A stretch of 39,984 nt of DNA from Alphaproteobacteria bacterium (GTDB lineage Bacteria; Pseudomonadota; Alphaproteobacteria; ATCC43930; Allostellaceae): NCBI GenBank assembly GCA_020852355.1, contig JADZBA010000179.1, forward strand, positions 1 to 39,984, read 5' to 3'. Numbering within the stretch: the stretch's first letter is position 1; every line of letters begins with the position of its first letter. The notes beneath the pieces are model-generated. The model worked only from the letters and a program-made list of their open reading frames with translations. It was not told where the DNA came from and did no database searches. Shown in pieces: positions 9,259 to 20,565 of this stretch. The position numbers and the translations under genes are program-made.

Positions 9259-9536
9259 TGCTGCTCATCGACTGCCCCTGGTGCGGCCCGCGCGACGAGG
9301 CGGAGTTCCGCTGCGGCGGCGAGGGCCACATCGCCCGCCCCGACCCCGACACCGCCGACGACGCGACCTGGGCCGCCTACCTCTTCGACCGCGACAATGT
9401 GAAGGGGCTCGGCTTCGAGCGCTGGCACCACCGCCATGGCTGCGGCCGCTGGTTCAACGTCGCGCGCGACACCGTCACCCATGAGATCCGCGCGATCTAC
9501 GCCATGACCGACCCCAAGCCGACGGGCGGAGCATGA
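9258..9536 (+). CDS. soxD: Sarcosine oxidase subunit delta
   Basis: MLLIDCPWCGPRDEAEFRCGGE...ERWHHRHGCGRWFNVARDT; CxxC and HGC zinc-ligand motifs. Start overlaps the soxB stop (TGATG). Confidence 0.93.
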   Translation: MLLIDCPWCGPRDEAEFRCGGEGHIARPDPDTADDATWAAYLFDRDNVKGLGFERWHHRHGCGRWFNVARDTVTHEIRAIYAMTDPKPTGGA

Positions 9537-12400
9537 GCGGCTTCCGCCTGCCCCAGGGCGGCCGCATCGACCGCACGCGGCCGCTCGCCTTCCGCTACGG
9601 CGGCCGGTCCTACGCCGGCTTCGCGGGCGACACGCTGGCCTCGGCGCTGATCGCCAACGGCGTGTCCGTGGTCGGCCGCAGCTTCAAGTACCACCGCCCG
9701 CGCGGCATCTTCGCGGCCGGGCCGGAGGAGCCGAACGCCATCGTCCAGCTCGGGGCGCGGCCGAACCTCAAGGCGACGCAGGTGGCCCTCGTCGACGGGC
9801 TGGAGGCCGGACCGGTCAATTGCTGGCCGGGTGCCGGCTTCGACGTCGGCGCGGCGGCGGGCCTCCTCAAGCGCTTCCTGCCGGCCGGCTTCTACTACAA
9901 GACCTTCATGTGGCCGGGCTGGCGCTGGTGGGAGCCGATGATCCGCCGCGCCGCCGGCCTCGGCCGCGTCGATCCCGAGGCGGCCATGCCCGACGGGCAG
10001 CGGCGCAGCCTGCATTGCGACGTGCTGGTCGTCGGCGGCGGGCCGGCCGGCATCGCCGCGGCCCTGGCCGCCGGCGCCGAGGGTGCGCGGGTGGTGCTGG
10101 TCGAGCAGGACCCGCAGCTCGGCGGCGCGCTGCTCGCGGCCGACGGCGCCGTCATCGACGCGATGCCGGCGGATACCTGGCTCGCCGCGGCGATCGCCAC
10201 CCTGGAGGCGCGGCCCGACACGCGGGTCCTGCGCGCGACCGTCGCGTTCGGCGTCTACGACCACGGCCTGGTGGCCGCCGTCGAGCGCGAGCGCATCGTG
10301 TGGAAGATCCGCGCCCGGCATACCGTGCTGGCGACCGGCGCGATCGAGCGGCCGATCGCCTTCGAGAACGACGACCTGCCCGGCGTGATGCTGGCCGGCG
10401 CGGCGCGCACCTACCTGCTGCGCTGGGCGGCCGCGGCCGGCCGCCGGCTGCTGCTCTTCGCCAACAACGACGACGCCTACCGCACGGCGCTCGCCTGGAC
10501 CAGCCGCGGCCTGCCGGTCGCCGCCGTCGTCGACCCGCGGCGCAGCCCCGACGGCCCGCTCGCCGAGGAGCTGCGCGCCGCCGGCGTGCCGATCACCGCC
10601 GGCGCCGTCGTCGAGCGGGCGCTCGGCCGCCGCGGCGTCACCGGCGCCGTCATCCGCCATGCGACCGGCGGCCGCACGAAGGCGGCCTGCGACGTGCTCG
10701 CCGTGTCCGGCGGCCGCGATCCCGCCGTCAACCTGTTCGTCCAGGGCGGCGGCACGCTCGCCTGGGATGCGGCCGTCGCGGCCTTCGTTCCCGCGGCCGG
10801 CGGCCAGGGCATGCCGGCGGGTGCGGCGGCCGGCGCCTTCGCGCTGGGGCGGGCGCTGGCCGACGGCCACGCCGCCGGTGCGGCGGCTGCCAACGTGGCG
10901 GCGGGAACCGTACCCTACGCCGAGGACGACGTGGCGACCCCGCTGCAGCCGACCTGGTACTCGGGCCGCGACCAGTCGCGCTGCTGGGTCGACCGGGCGA
11001 GCGACGTCACCGTGGCCGACGTCGTGCTGGCGGCGCGCGAGAGCTACGTCTCGGTCGAGCACTACAAGCGCTACACCACGAGCGGTATGTCGCCCGACCA
11101 GGGCAAGTCGAGCGCGGTGGTGGCGCTGGCGCTGCTGGGCGCGGCCACCGGCCGCCAGCCGGCCGACGTCGGCACCACCCGCTTCCGCGCGCCGTGGGAC
11201 CCCGTGCCGCTGGCCGCGCTGATCGGCCAGGACCGCGGCCCGCAGCTCCGCCCGGTGCTGCACCTGCCGACCCACGACCGCCACGCGGCGCTGGGCGCGA
11301 TGATCGAGGAGTATGGCGGCTGGATGCGCCCGGCCGCCTATCCCCAGGGCGCGGAATCGCTGGACGCCGCGGTCTTTCGCGAGGCCGCCGCGGTGCGCGC
11401 CGGCGTCGGGCTGTTCGATGCCTCGCCGCTCGGCAAGATCGAGGTGCGCGGCCCCGACGCCGCGCGCTTCCTCGATCGCATGTACGTGCAGCGACTGTCG
11501 ACGCTGAAGCCCGGCCGGTTGCGCTACGCCGTGGCGGCGACCGAGCATGGCATCGTCTTCGACGACGGCGTCGTCGCCCGGCTGGCCGAGGACCGCTTTC
11601 TCGTCGGCACCACCAGCGGCGGCGCCGGCCGCGTCTTCGACGCCTTCGAGGAATGGCTGCAGTGCGAGTGGGTCGACCTCGCGGTGTTCGTGACGCCGGT
11701 CACCCACCAGTGGGGCGTGGTCAACGTGGCGGGGCCGGAAGCGCGCGCGCTGATCGCCGCTGCCGGCACCGACATCGACCTCGCCTCGGCGGCGTTCCCG
11801 CACATGACCTTCCGCGAGGGCACCGTCGCCGGCATCCCGGCTCGGGTATCGCGCGTCAGCTTCACCGGCGAGCTCTCCTACGAGATCGCGGTGCCGGCAC
11901 GGCGCACGGCCGCCCTGTGGGATGCGCTCGCCGCCGCGGGGCCGATGGTGCCGTTCGGCGTCGAGGCGCTGATGACGCTGCGCATCGAGAAGGGCTACAT
12001 CCACGTCGGCGCCGACACCGACGGCACCACCTACCCCGCCGATTGCGGCTTCGCCGACGCGGTGGCACGGCGCAACGACGACTTCGTCGGCCGCCGCTCG
12101 ATGCGCCGCCCCGACGCGCTGCGCGGCGGGCGGCTGCAGCTCGTCGGCCTGCTGCCGGAAGCCGCCGACGCGACGCTGCACGCCGGCGCCCATGTCGTCG
12201 CCGCCGGCGGCGGCAGCGACGGCCATGTCTCCTCGGCCTGCCGCAGCCCGGCGATGGGCCGCACCATCGCCCTCGCCATGGTGCGCGACGGCCGCGCCCG
12301 CATGGGCGAGGCGGTGACCGTCGACGATCTCGGCAAGACCGTCGCGGCGCGCATCGTCGCCCCGGTCTTCTTCGATCCCGAGGGGACGCGCCTCAGATGA
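9533..12400 (+). CDS. soxA: Sarcosine oxidase subunit alpha family protein
   Basis: RIDRTRPLAFRYGGRSYAGFAGDTLASALIANGVSVVGRSFKYHRPRGIFAAGPEEPNA; VLVVGGGPAGIAAALAAGAEGARVVLVEQD; C-terminal aminomethyltransferase-like LFDASPLGKIEVRGPDAARFLDRMY, IEKGYIHVGADTDGTTYPADCG. Confidence 0.93.
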   Translation: MSGFRLPQGGRIDRTRPLAFRYGGRSYAGFAGDTLASALIANGVSVVGRSFKYHRPRGIFAAGPEEPNAIVQLGARPNLKATQVALVDGLEAGPVNCWPGAGFDVGAAAGLLKRFLPAGFYYKTFMWPGWRWWEPMIRRAAGLGRVDPEAAMPDGQRRSLHCDVLVVGGGPAGIAAALAAGAEGARVVLVEQDPQLGGALLAADGAVIDAMPADTWLAAAIATLEARPDTRVLRATVAFGVYDHGLVAAVERERIVWKIRARHTVLATGAIERPIAFENDDLPGVMLAGAARTYLLRWAAAAGRRLLLFANNDDAYRTALAWTSRGLPVAAVVDPRRSPDGPLAEELRAAGVPITAGAVVERALGRRGVTGAVIRHATGGRTKAACDVLAVSGGRDPAVNLFVQGGGTLAWDAAVAAFVPAAGGQGMPAGAAAGAFALGRALADGHAAGAAAANVAAGTVPYAEDDVATPLQPTWYSGRDQSRCWVDRASDVTVADVVLAARESYVSVEHYKRYTTSGMSPDQGKSSAVVALALLGAATGRQPADVGTTRFRAPWDPVPLAALIGQDRGPQLRPVLHLPTHDRHAALGAMIEEYGGWMRPAAYPQGAESLDAAVFREAAAVRAGVGLFDASPLGKIEVRGPDAARFLDRMYVQRLSTLKPGRLRYAVAATEHGIVFDDGVVARLAEDRFLVGTTSGGAGRVFDAFEEWLQCEWVDLAVFVTPVTHQWGVVNVAGPEARALIAAAGTDIDLASAAFPHMTFREGTVAGIPARVSRVSFTGELSYEIAVPARRTAALWDALAAAGPMVPFGVEALMTLRIEKGYIHVGADTDGTTYPADCGFADAVARRNDDFVGRRSMRRPDALRGGRLQLVGLLPEAADATLHAGAHVVAAGGGSDGHVSSACRSPAMGRTIALAMVRDGRARMGEAVTVDDLGKTVAARIVAPVFFDPEGTRLR

Positions 12401-12909
12401 CGATCGCCATCGCCGCCCAGGGGGTGACGGTCGCCGAGGCGCCGCCGGCGCGCCGCCTGCTCGTGCGCGGCCGCGTCGACGACCATCTCTTCATCGACGA
12501 GATGCGCTGGGCCTTCGGCCTCGGCCCGCCGACCACCCCCTGCACGGCGACGGCGCGCGGCGGCACCCGCTGCCTGTGGCTCGACCCCACCAGCTGGCTC
12601 GTCGAGTCGGACGACCGCGCCGCCGACATCGCGCTGGAGCGCATCGCCGCCATCGAGGTCACCGATGCCCGCCTGGTGCTGGCCGTCGCCGGCCCGCGCG
12701 CCCGCGACCTGCTGGCGGTCGGCACCGGCGTCGACCTGCACCCCGCCGCCTTCCCGGCCGGCCGGGTGGTGCGCACCCTTTTCGGCCGCGTCGGCGCCAC
12801 CCTGTTCCTGGCCGACCCCGAGCCGGTGTTCCACCTCCATGTCGATCGGCCGCTGGAGCGCTGGATCGGCGAATGGCTGCGCGAGGCGGCGCGCGGGCTG
12901 GAGCTGTGA
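12397..12909 (+). CDS. soxG: Sarcosine oxidase subunit gamma family protein
   Basis: ATG 12397 overlaps the soxA stop. 170 aa, MTIAIAAQGVTVAEAPPARRLLVRGRVDDHLF...CLWLDPTSWLVESDD...VFHLHVDRPLERWIGEWLREAARGLEL; position in operon supports the call. Confidence 0.8.
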   Translation: MTIAIAAQGVTVAEAPPARRLLVRGRVDDHLFIDEMRWAFGLGPPTTPCTATARGGTRCLWLDPTSWLVESDDRAADIALERIAAIEVTDARLVLAVAGPRARDLLAVGTGVDLHPAAFPAGRVVRTLFGRVGATLFLADPEPVFHLHVDRPLERWIGEWLREAARGLEL

Positions 12910-12945
12910 CGAGGTGGATTGGCATTGACGGCACACGAATACTGA

Positions 12946-12967
12946 ATATCCTATCCTGATAGCATAT
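12946..12967. promoter_or_regulatory. 22-bp imperfect palindrome overlapping promoter and start codon of the TA operon
   Basis: ATATcCTATC-CT-GATAGcATAT; arms match at 9/10 positions. Preceded by TTGACG (12925-12930) and, 16 nt later, TATCCT (12947-12952). Confidence 0.6.
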
Positions 12968-13376
12968 GGTGCAGGCGCGCGGCGAAGAGGCACTCGAATT
13001 CCTGCTTGCGTTCGATGGTCGAACGCACTGGTACGAAGGCGGGTACTTCATGAAGTTCGCGATCAGGCGATCACCGGCGACCGGCCGACGACCGCATGGG
13101 CTGCGCTACTCGCTGACGCTGCATGGACCCGACGGCAGGCGATTGATGGGCTTCGACAATGCCCATGGCGTGGCGGCCAAGGGAGCCCGTTTCCAGCGGC
13201 GCGTCGACACCGTCGACCATGGGCATCGCACCGAAGACGACCCCGGACGGCCCTACACATTCAGTGACGTCGAGACCCTGATCGAGGATTTCTTCTCCGA
13301 AGCCGAGCGCATCCTCCGGGCCCACGGTATTCCATTGCGGACTGTCGCGACCGGAGCCGGAAGGACGAGATCATGA
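12966..13376 (+). CDS. Toxin-antitoxin system TumE (DUF6516)-like putative toxin
   Basis: RYSLTLHGPDGRRLMGFDNAHG...DHGHRTEDDPGRPYTFSDVETLIEDFFSEAERIL resembles TumE/DUF6516; 4-bp overlap with a downstream HTH gene. Confidence 0.7.
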   Translation: MVQARGEEALEFLLAFDGRTHWYEGGYFMKFAIRRSPATGRRPHGLRYSLTLHGPDGRRLMGFDNAHGVAAKGARFQRRVDTVDHGHRTEDDPGRPYTFSDVETLIEDFFSEAERILRAHGIPLRTVATGAGRTRS

Positions 13377-13750
13377 CGAGATACAAGATCCAGAGCCATC
13401 ACGACCTGAAGGCGCAACTGAAGGCGGTCGCCCGCGGCGAGCAGCCGGCGCCGGCCGATGCGGCCCAGCCGACTTTCGAATCGATCGAAGCGCTGACGCG
13501 CATCCTGACGCCGGAGAACCGATCCTTGCTGGCGACGATCCGCGACCGCAAGCCGCAATCGATCGCCGAACTGGCGGCGATGACGGGTCGCGCAGCACCC
13601 AATGTCACGCGTACCCTGACGAAGCTGGAGGCCGTTGGTCTCGTGCGCATGACCCTGGTCGCCCGTCGCAAGGTACCGACAGCGGCCGCCAGTCGCGTCC
13701 GGGTCGATATCGACCCTTATTCGATGAGCGACCGCGCCGAGGTCATCTGA
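13373..13750 (+). CDS. HVO_A0114-like HTH DNA-binding protein, putative antitoxin partner (TumA-type)
   Basis: ALTRILTPENRSLLATIRDRKPQSIAELAAMTGRAAPNVTRTLTKLEAVGLVRMTLVARRKVPTAAASRVRVDID: MarR-like winged HTH followed by an xVxVDID tail; ATGA overlap with the TumE-like gene. Confidence 0.72.
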   Translation: MTRYKIQSHHDLKAQLKAVARGEQPAPADAAQPTFESIEALTRILTPENRSLLATIRDRKPQSIAELAAMTGRAAPNVTRTLTKLEAVGLVRMTLVARRKVPTAAASRVRVDIDPYSMSDRAEVI

Positions 13751-13776
13751 GAGATGCACCCGCCGCCATCGCGCCG

Positions 13777-13804
13777 TTGACTCCGGGCGCTTCCTGGCTA
13801 TAGT
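13777..13804 (+). promoter_or_regulatory. Predicted sigma70-type promoter of rplU-rpmA
   Basis: TTGACT (13777-13782), 16-nt spacer, TATAGT (13799-13804), about 67 nt upstream of the rplU ATG. Confidence 0.7.
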
Positions 13805-13814
13805 GCCGCGCTCC

Positions 13815-13839
13815 CGGGCGGCCCCGTTGGTGCCGCCCG
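13815..13839 (+). promoter_or_regulatory. Hairpin in the rplU 5' leader
   Basis: CGGGCGGC-CCCGTTGGT-GCCGCCCG: 8-bp perfect stem, 9-nt loop, just downstream of the predicted transcription start. Confidence 0.5.
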
Positions 13840-13870
13840 CAATCTTTGCCGAAAACGAGCCTCGCAGGCC

Positions 13871-14185
13871 ATGTACGCAGTCATTCGCACCGGCGGCAAG
13901 CAATACAAGGTCGCCAAGGACGACGTCATCGTCGTCGAGAAGCTGGACGCCGAGGCCGGCGCCGCGATCACCCTATCCGACGTCCTGATGGTCGGCGGCG
14001 AGGCGGGGGTCACGATCGGCAGCCCGACGGTCTCCGGCGCCGCGGTCACGGCCGAGGTCGTGAGCCAGGGCAAGGGCGACAAGGTCATCATCTTCAAGAA
14101 GAAGCGGCGCCAGAACTACCGCCGCAAGCGCGGCCACCGGCAGCCGCAGACGGTCCTGAAGATCACCGGTATCGCCGCGGGCTGA
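13871..14185 (+). CDS. rplU: 50S ribosomal protein L21
   Basis: [44 protein letters not shown]...[34 protein letters not shown]. Confidence 0.98.
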   Translation: MYAVIRTGGKQYKVAKDDVIVVEKLDAEAGAAITLSDVLMVGGEAGVTIGSPTVSGAAVTAEVVSQGKGDKVIIFKKKRRQNYRRKRGHRQPQTVLKITGIAAG

Positions 14186-14198
14186 TCGGGAGCAGACG

Positions 14199-16711
<2,513 letters not shown>

Positions 16712-16715
<4 letters not shown>

Positions 16716-18013
16716 CCGCCCTTTCCCGCCCCGCGGCGGCGGTCGGCACGCTGCCCGTCGAGATGGCCGTCGAGATGGCCGAGATGGGTGCCGCGGCGCG
16801 CGCCGCCGCGGCGGTCCTGGCGACCGCCGGGACGGACGCCAAGAACCGCGCGCTGAAGGCCGCCGCCGCCGCCGTCCGTGCCGCCGCACCGGCCATCCTC
16901 GCCGCCAACGCGACCGACGTCGCCGCCGGCCGCGCGGCCGGTCTGTCCGCGGCCATGCTCGACCGGCTGGCGCTCGACGACCGGCGCGTCGCGGCGATGG
17001 CCCGCGGGCTCGAGGAGGTGGCGGCGCTGCCCGACCCGATCGGCGCGACGATCGCCCAGTGGACGCGGCCCAACGGGCTCGCGATCGCCCGCGTCCGGGT
17101 GCCGCTCGGAGTCATCGGCATCATCTTCGAATCGCGGCCGAACGTGACGGCGGACGCGGCCGGCCTCTGCCTCAAGTCGGGCAATGCCGCGGTGCTGCGC
17201 CCCGGCTCGGAGAGCTTCCGCTCGTCGCGCGCCATCCTGGCCGCCCTCCACGAGGGGCTGGCCGAGGCGGGCCTGCCGGCGGCCGCCATCCAGATGGTGC
17301 CGACCGCCGATCGTGCCGCCGTCGGCATCATGCTGGGCATGACCGGCCTCATCGACGTCATCGTGCCGCGCGGCGGCCGCGGGCTCATCGAGCGCGTCGT
17401 CGCCGAGAGCCGCATCCCGGTGATCCGCCATCTCGACGGCAACTGCCACGTCTATGTCGACGGTGCGGCCGACCTCGCCATGGCGCGCGCGATCGTGCTG
17501 AACGCCAAGATGCGCCGCACCGGCGTCTGCGGCGCGGCGGAGACCCTGCTGGTCGACCGCAAGGTGGCGGCGACCCATCTGCCGCTCATCGTCCGCGACC
17601 TGCTGGACGCGGGCTGCGCGGTGCGCGGCGACGCCGCCGTGCGCGCCGTCGACCCGCGGGTCACGGCGGCGACCGAGGCCGACTGGACGACCGAGTATCT
17701 CGACGCGGTGATCGCCGCCCGGGTGGTCGACGGCGTCGAGGCGGCGATCGCCCACATCGAGCGCTACGGCTCGCACCACACCGACGCGATCGTCACCGCC
17801 GACGCCGACGCCGCCCGGCGCTTCATCGCCGGCGTCGACAGCGCGGTCGTGCTGCACAACGCATCCACCCAGTTCACCGACGGTGGCGAGTTCGGCATGG
17901 GCGCGGAGATCGGCATCTCGACCGACAAGCTGCATGCCCGCGGGCCGGTCGGGGCCGAGCAGCTCACCTCCTACAAGTATGTCGTCCGCGGCACCGGCCA
18001 GATCCGGCCCTAG
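16712..18013 (+). CDS. proA: Gamma-glutamyl-phosphate reductase
   Basis: [38 protein letters not shown]...[19 protein letters not shown]...[32 protein letters not shown]. Confidence 0.97.
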
Positions 18014-18017
18014 GAAG

Positions 18018-18671
18018 ATGGCCGGCGGCGCACCGGCGTCGCCTCCCCCGCCCGACCGCCTCGCCGCCCTGGCGCCGGGACGCCGGCGGATCGGGCTGCT
18101 CGGCGGCTCGTTCAACCCCGCCCATGACGGCCACCGCCACCTCTCGCTCTGGGCGATGCGCCGGCTCGGCCTCGATGCGGTGTGGTGGCTGGTCTCGCCG
18201 CAGAACCCGCTCAAGCCGGCGGCCGGCATGGCGCCGCTTCGCGAGCGGCTGGCCGGCGCCCGCCGGGCCGCCCGCCACCCGCGCATCCGGCCGACCGACG
18301 TCGAGCGGGCGCTGGGCACGATCTACACCGCCGACACCGTGCGGGCGCTGCGCCGGCGCTTTCCGCGGACGCGCTTCGTGTGGCTGATGGGTGCGGACAA
18401 TCTGCGCCAGATCCCGCGCTGGGACCGCTGGGCGCAAATCTTCGCGGCCCTGCCCGTTGCGGTGTTCGACCGCCCTTCCTATGCTTTAGGGGCGCTGTCG
18501 GGAAAGGCGGCGCGCCGCTACGCGCGAGAGCGCGTGCCCGCACGGGCGGCGCGGACCCTGCCGGACCGGCCGCCGCCGGCGTGGACGTTCGTGCGGATCC
18601 CGCTCCACCCGGCCTCGGCCACCCGGATCCGCAGCAGAGGCGAAGACGCCACCAGGGAGATGACGCCATAA
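18018..18671 (+). CDS. nadD: Nicotinate-nucleotide adenylyltransferase
   Basis: RRRIGLLGGSFNPAHDGHRHLSLWAMRRLGLDAVWWLVSPQNPLK...RTRFVWLMGADNLRQIPRWDRW; ATG 18018. Confidence 0.95.
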   Translation: MAGGAPASPPPPDRLAALAPGRRRIGLLGGSFNPAHDGHRHLSLWAMRRLGLDAVWWLVSPQNPLKPAAGMAPLRERLAGARRAARHPRIRPTDVERALGTIYTADTVRALRRRFPRTRFVWLMGADNLRQIPRWDRWAQIFAALPVAVFDRPSYALGALSGKAARRYARERVPARAARTLPDRPPPAWTFVRIPLHPASATRIRSRGEDATREMTP

Positions 18672-19048
18672 GACGCCGCAAGACGACCGCCAGCGAACCC
18701 GATCGCAAGCTGGTGGAGCTCATCCAGACGTCGCTCGACGACGACAAGGCCGAGGACGTCGTGGTGATCGAGCTGGCCGGGAAATCCACGATCGCCGACT
18801 TCATGGTGATCGCCACCGGCCGGTCCACCCGCCAGGTCAGCGCGATGGCCGAGAATCTCCGCCACCGCCTGATCGAGGCCGGCATCAGGCGGGTGGCCGT
18901 CGAGGGCGCGGCCCAGGGCGACTGGGTGCTGCTCGACGCAGGCGACGCCATCGTCCATCTCTTCCGCCCCGAGGTCCGCGCCTTCTACAACCTCGAGAAG
19001 ATGTGGGGCATGAGCCTGCCGGAGCCGGCCGCGGCCGCCACGGCCTAA
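18668..19048 (+). CDS. rsfS: Ribosome silencing factor RsfS (start codon uncertain, apparently ATA)
   Basis: KLVELIQTSLDDDKAEDVVVIELAGKSTIADFMVIATGRSTRQVSAMAENL...VEGAAQGDWVLLDAGDAIVHLFRPEVRAFYNLEKMW. No ATG/GTG/TTG precedes the conserved N terminus in frame; GTG 18713 is the alternative. Confidence 0.88.
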   Translation: MRRRKTTASEPDRKLVELIQTSLDDDKAEDVVVIELAGKSTIADFMVIATGRSTRQVSAMAENLRHRLIEAGIRRVAVEGAAQGDWVLLDAGDAIVHLFRPEVRAFYNLEKMWGMSLPEPAAAATA

Positions 19049-19056
19049 GGCCGGCG

Positions 19057-19515
19057 ATGCGCATCCACGTCGTCGCGGTCGGTCGCGCCCGCGGCGGCCC
19101 GACGGCGGCCCTGTTCCAGGAGTATGTGCGCCGGCTGCCCTGGCCGGTGACCCTGCATGAGGTGGAGCTGCGGGCGGTGGGCGGCGCCGGCCGCCGTTCC
19201 GAGCGCGAGGAGGCCCTCCTGCGCGAGCGCATCCCGCCGCGAGCCACCGTCGTCGTGCTGGACCCGCGCGGCAAGGCGCTGTCGAGCGAGGCCTTGGCCG
19301 AGCGTCTCGGCCGCTGGCGCGACGACGGCGTCGCCGACCTCGCCTTCGTCCTCGGCGGTGCGGACGGTCTCACGGACGCGATGCGCGCCGATGCCGCCCT
19401 GCTGCTCTCGCTCGGCGCCATGACCTGGCCGCACCTGCTGGCGCGCGCGATGCTGGCCGAGCAGCTCTTCCGCGCCCACACCATCCTCTCAGGGCACCCC
19501 TACCACCGCGATTAG
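19057..19515 (+). CDS. rlmH: 23S rRNA (pseudouridine1915-N3)-methyltransferase RlmH
   Basis: MRIHVVAVGRARGGPTAALFQEYVRRLPW...VVVLDPRGKALSSEALAERLGRWRDDGVADLAFVLGGADGL...HTILSGHPYHRD. Confidence 0.97.
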   Translation: MRIHVVAVGRARGGPTAALFQEYVRRLPWPVTLHEVELRAVGGAGRRSEREEALLRERIPPRATVVVLDPRGKALSSEALAERLGRWRDDGVADLAFVLGGADGLTDAMRADAALLLSLGAMTWPHLLARAMLAEQLFRAHTILSGHPYHRD

Positions 19516-19536
19516 GCGCCGAAGAGCGGGCGGGCG

Positions 19537-20439
19537 TCAGAAGATGATCGACGGCAGGAACGCGCCGCGGGGATCCTGGTAGGACCCCATGCTCATCAAT
19601 GTCAGCGGTTGGATCACGCGCAGGCCCCGGGCGAGGCACCACCGCAGGAGCGCAGTGTTGCGCGTCGGCAGCAGGAAGCCTGGGCCGGTGAAGGCGGGAG
19701 CCGCGGCGATCAACGCCTGCAGGTCCTCGTCGGTCTCGCCGACGGCGTGATCCATGAAGCCGATGGCGGTGGCGTAGCCTGCGATCCGGCCGGCGCGCTC
19801 GACCACCATGGCCGAGCCGCGGCCGATCGCCTCGCGCAGATCCGCCTCGCGGGCGAAGCCATGGATGGCGACGTAGAGGCGGGTGCATGCCTCGACATCG
19901 CCTTCCACCGCCGGGCGCACCGGCAGGCCGGGCAGCGATGCGCGCAGCGGCTCTCCCCCGATCATCGACAGCGGCTCGCGGGCGTCGAAGCCGAGCTTCG
20001 CGTAGAGGGAGAGCGAGCGGCTGTGATAGGCCGCCTGGACCAGACGCACGCCGTCCGCGCCGTCCGCGCGCGACTGCTGCAGCACGGCTTCCATCAGGCG
20101 CCGGCCGATCGACCCGTTCTGCACGGCGGGATCGACGGTGATCGGCCCGACGCCGCCGATGGAGCAGGTCGACCAGTAGAAGTTGCTGCCGACGACCCGC
20201 CCGTCGACGTCGGCCACGAACGAGCGCAGGAGGGGGTGGGAGAGGAAGTGGCCCGCCGCGCCGACCGCGGCCGCGACCGAGGGAAAGTCGGGCGGGAAGC
20301 CGTGCTGGGCGGTGATCGCGCGGAACGCCTCGTAGCAGATCGCGCCGCAGGCGGCGGCATCGTCCGGGCGGCCGCCTCGTATGACCGCCGATGCGGCAGG
20401 AGCTGCGGCACCGGCCGCCGAATGCTGGAGCTCGTCCAT
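19537..20439 (-). CDS. GNAT family N-acetyltransferase, probably two tandem GNAT-like halves
   Basis: ADVDGRVVGSNFYW...GPITVDPAVQNGSIGRRLMEAVLQQSRADGADGVRLVQAAYHSRSLSLYAKLGFDAREPLSMI, then a second region RPAVEGDVEACTRLYVAIHGF...ERAGRIAGYATAIGF. Confidence 0.8.
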   Translation of the reverse strand: MDELQHSAAGAAAPAASAVIRGGRPDDAAACGAICYEAFRAITAQHGFPPDFPSVAAAVGAAGHFLSHPLLRSFVADVDGRVVGSNFYWSTCSIGGVGPITVDPAVQNGSIGRRLMEAVLQQSRADGADGVRLVQAAYHSRSLSLYAKLGFDAREPLSMIGGEPLRASLPGLPVRPAVEGDVEACTRLYVAIHGFAREADLREAIGRGSAMVVERAGRIAGYATAIGFMDHAVGETDEDLQALIAAAPAFTGPGFLLPTRNTALLRWCLARGLRVIQPLTLMSMGSYQDPRGAFLPSIIF

Positions 20440-20510
20440 CGCGTGTCCCCATCTGAACGAGTGCCGGCCGATGCGCGGATCGCGCCGCCGGCTGCCTCGA
20501 ACCGGGTGTG

Positions 20511-20550
20511 TCGCTCGGGAACCGCAATCCGTTCTGCGCCCGAGCGGACG
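20511..20550. repeat. Stem-loop-like inverted repeat between GNAT and potC-like genes
   Basis: GTCGCTCGGG ... CCCGAGCGGAC, one bulge, about 19-nt loop. Confidence 0.4.
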
Positions 20551-20565
20551 ATTCGGCCGTGGTGG

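Noticed and set aside
9497-12226. 909-aa minus-strand ORF
   Set aside because: Antisense shadow of soxA; no domain-like sequence.
9820-12396. Long N-terminal extension of the ORF carrying soxG
   Set aside because: Upstream part is an off-frame reading of soxA; the real soxG start is ATG 12397 in an ATGA overlap.
20511-20550. Inverted repeat as a Rho-independent terminator
   Set aside because: Loop is long, the stem has a bulge and there is no T-tract; kept only as a low-confidence repeat.
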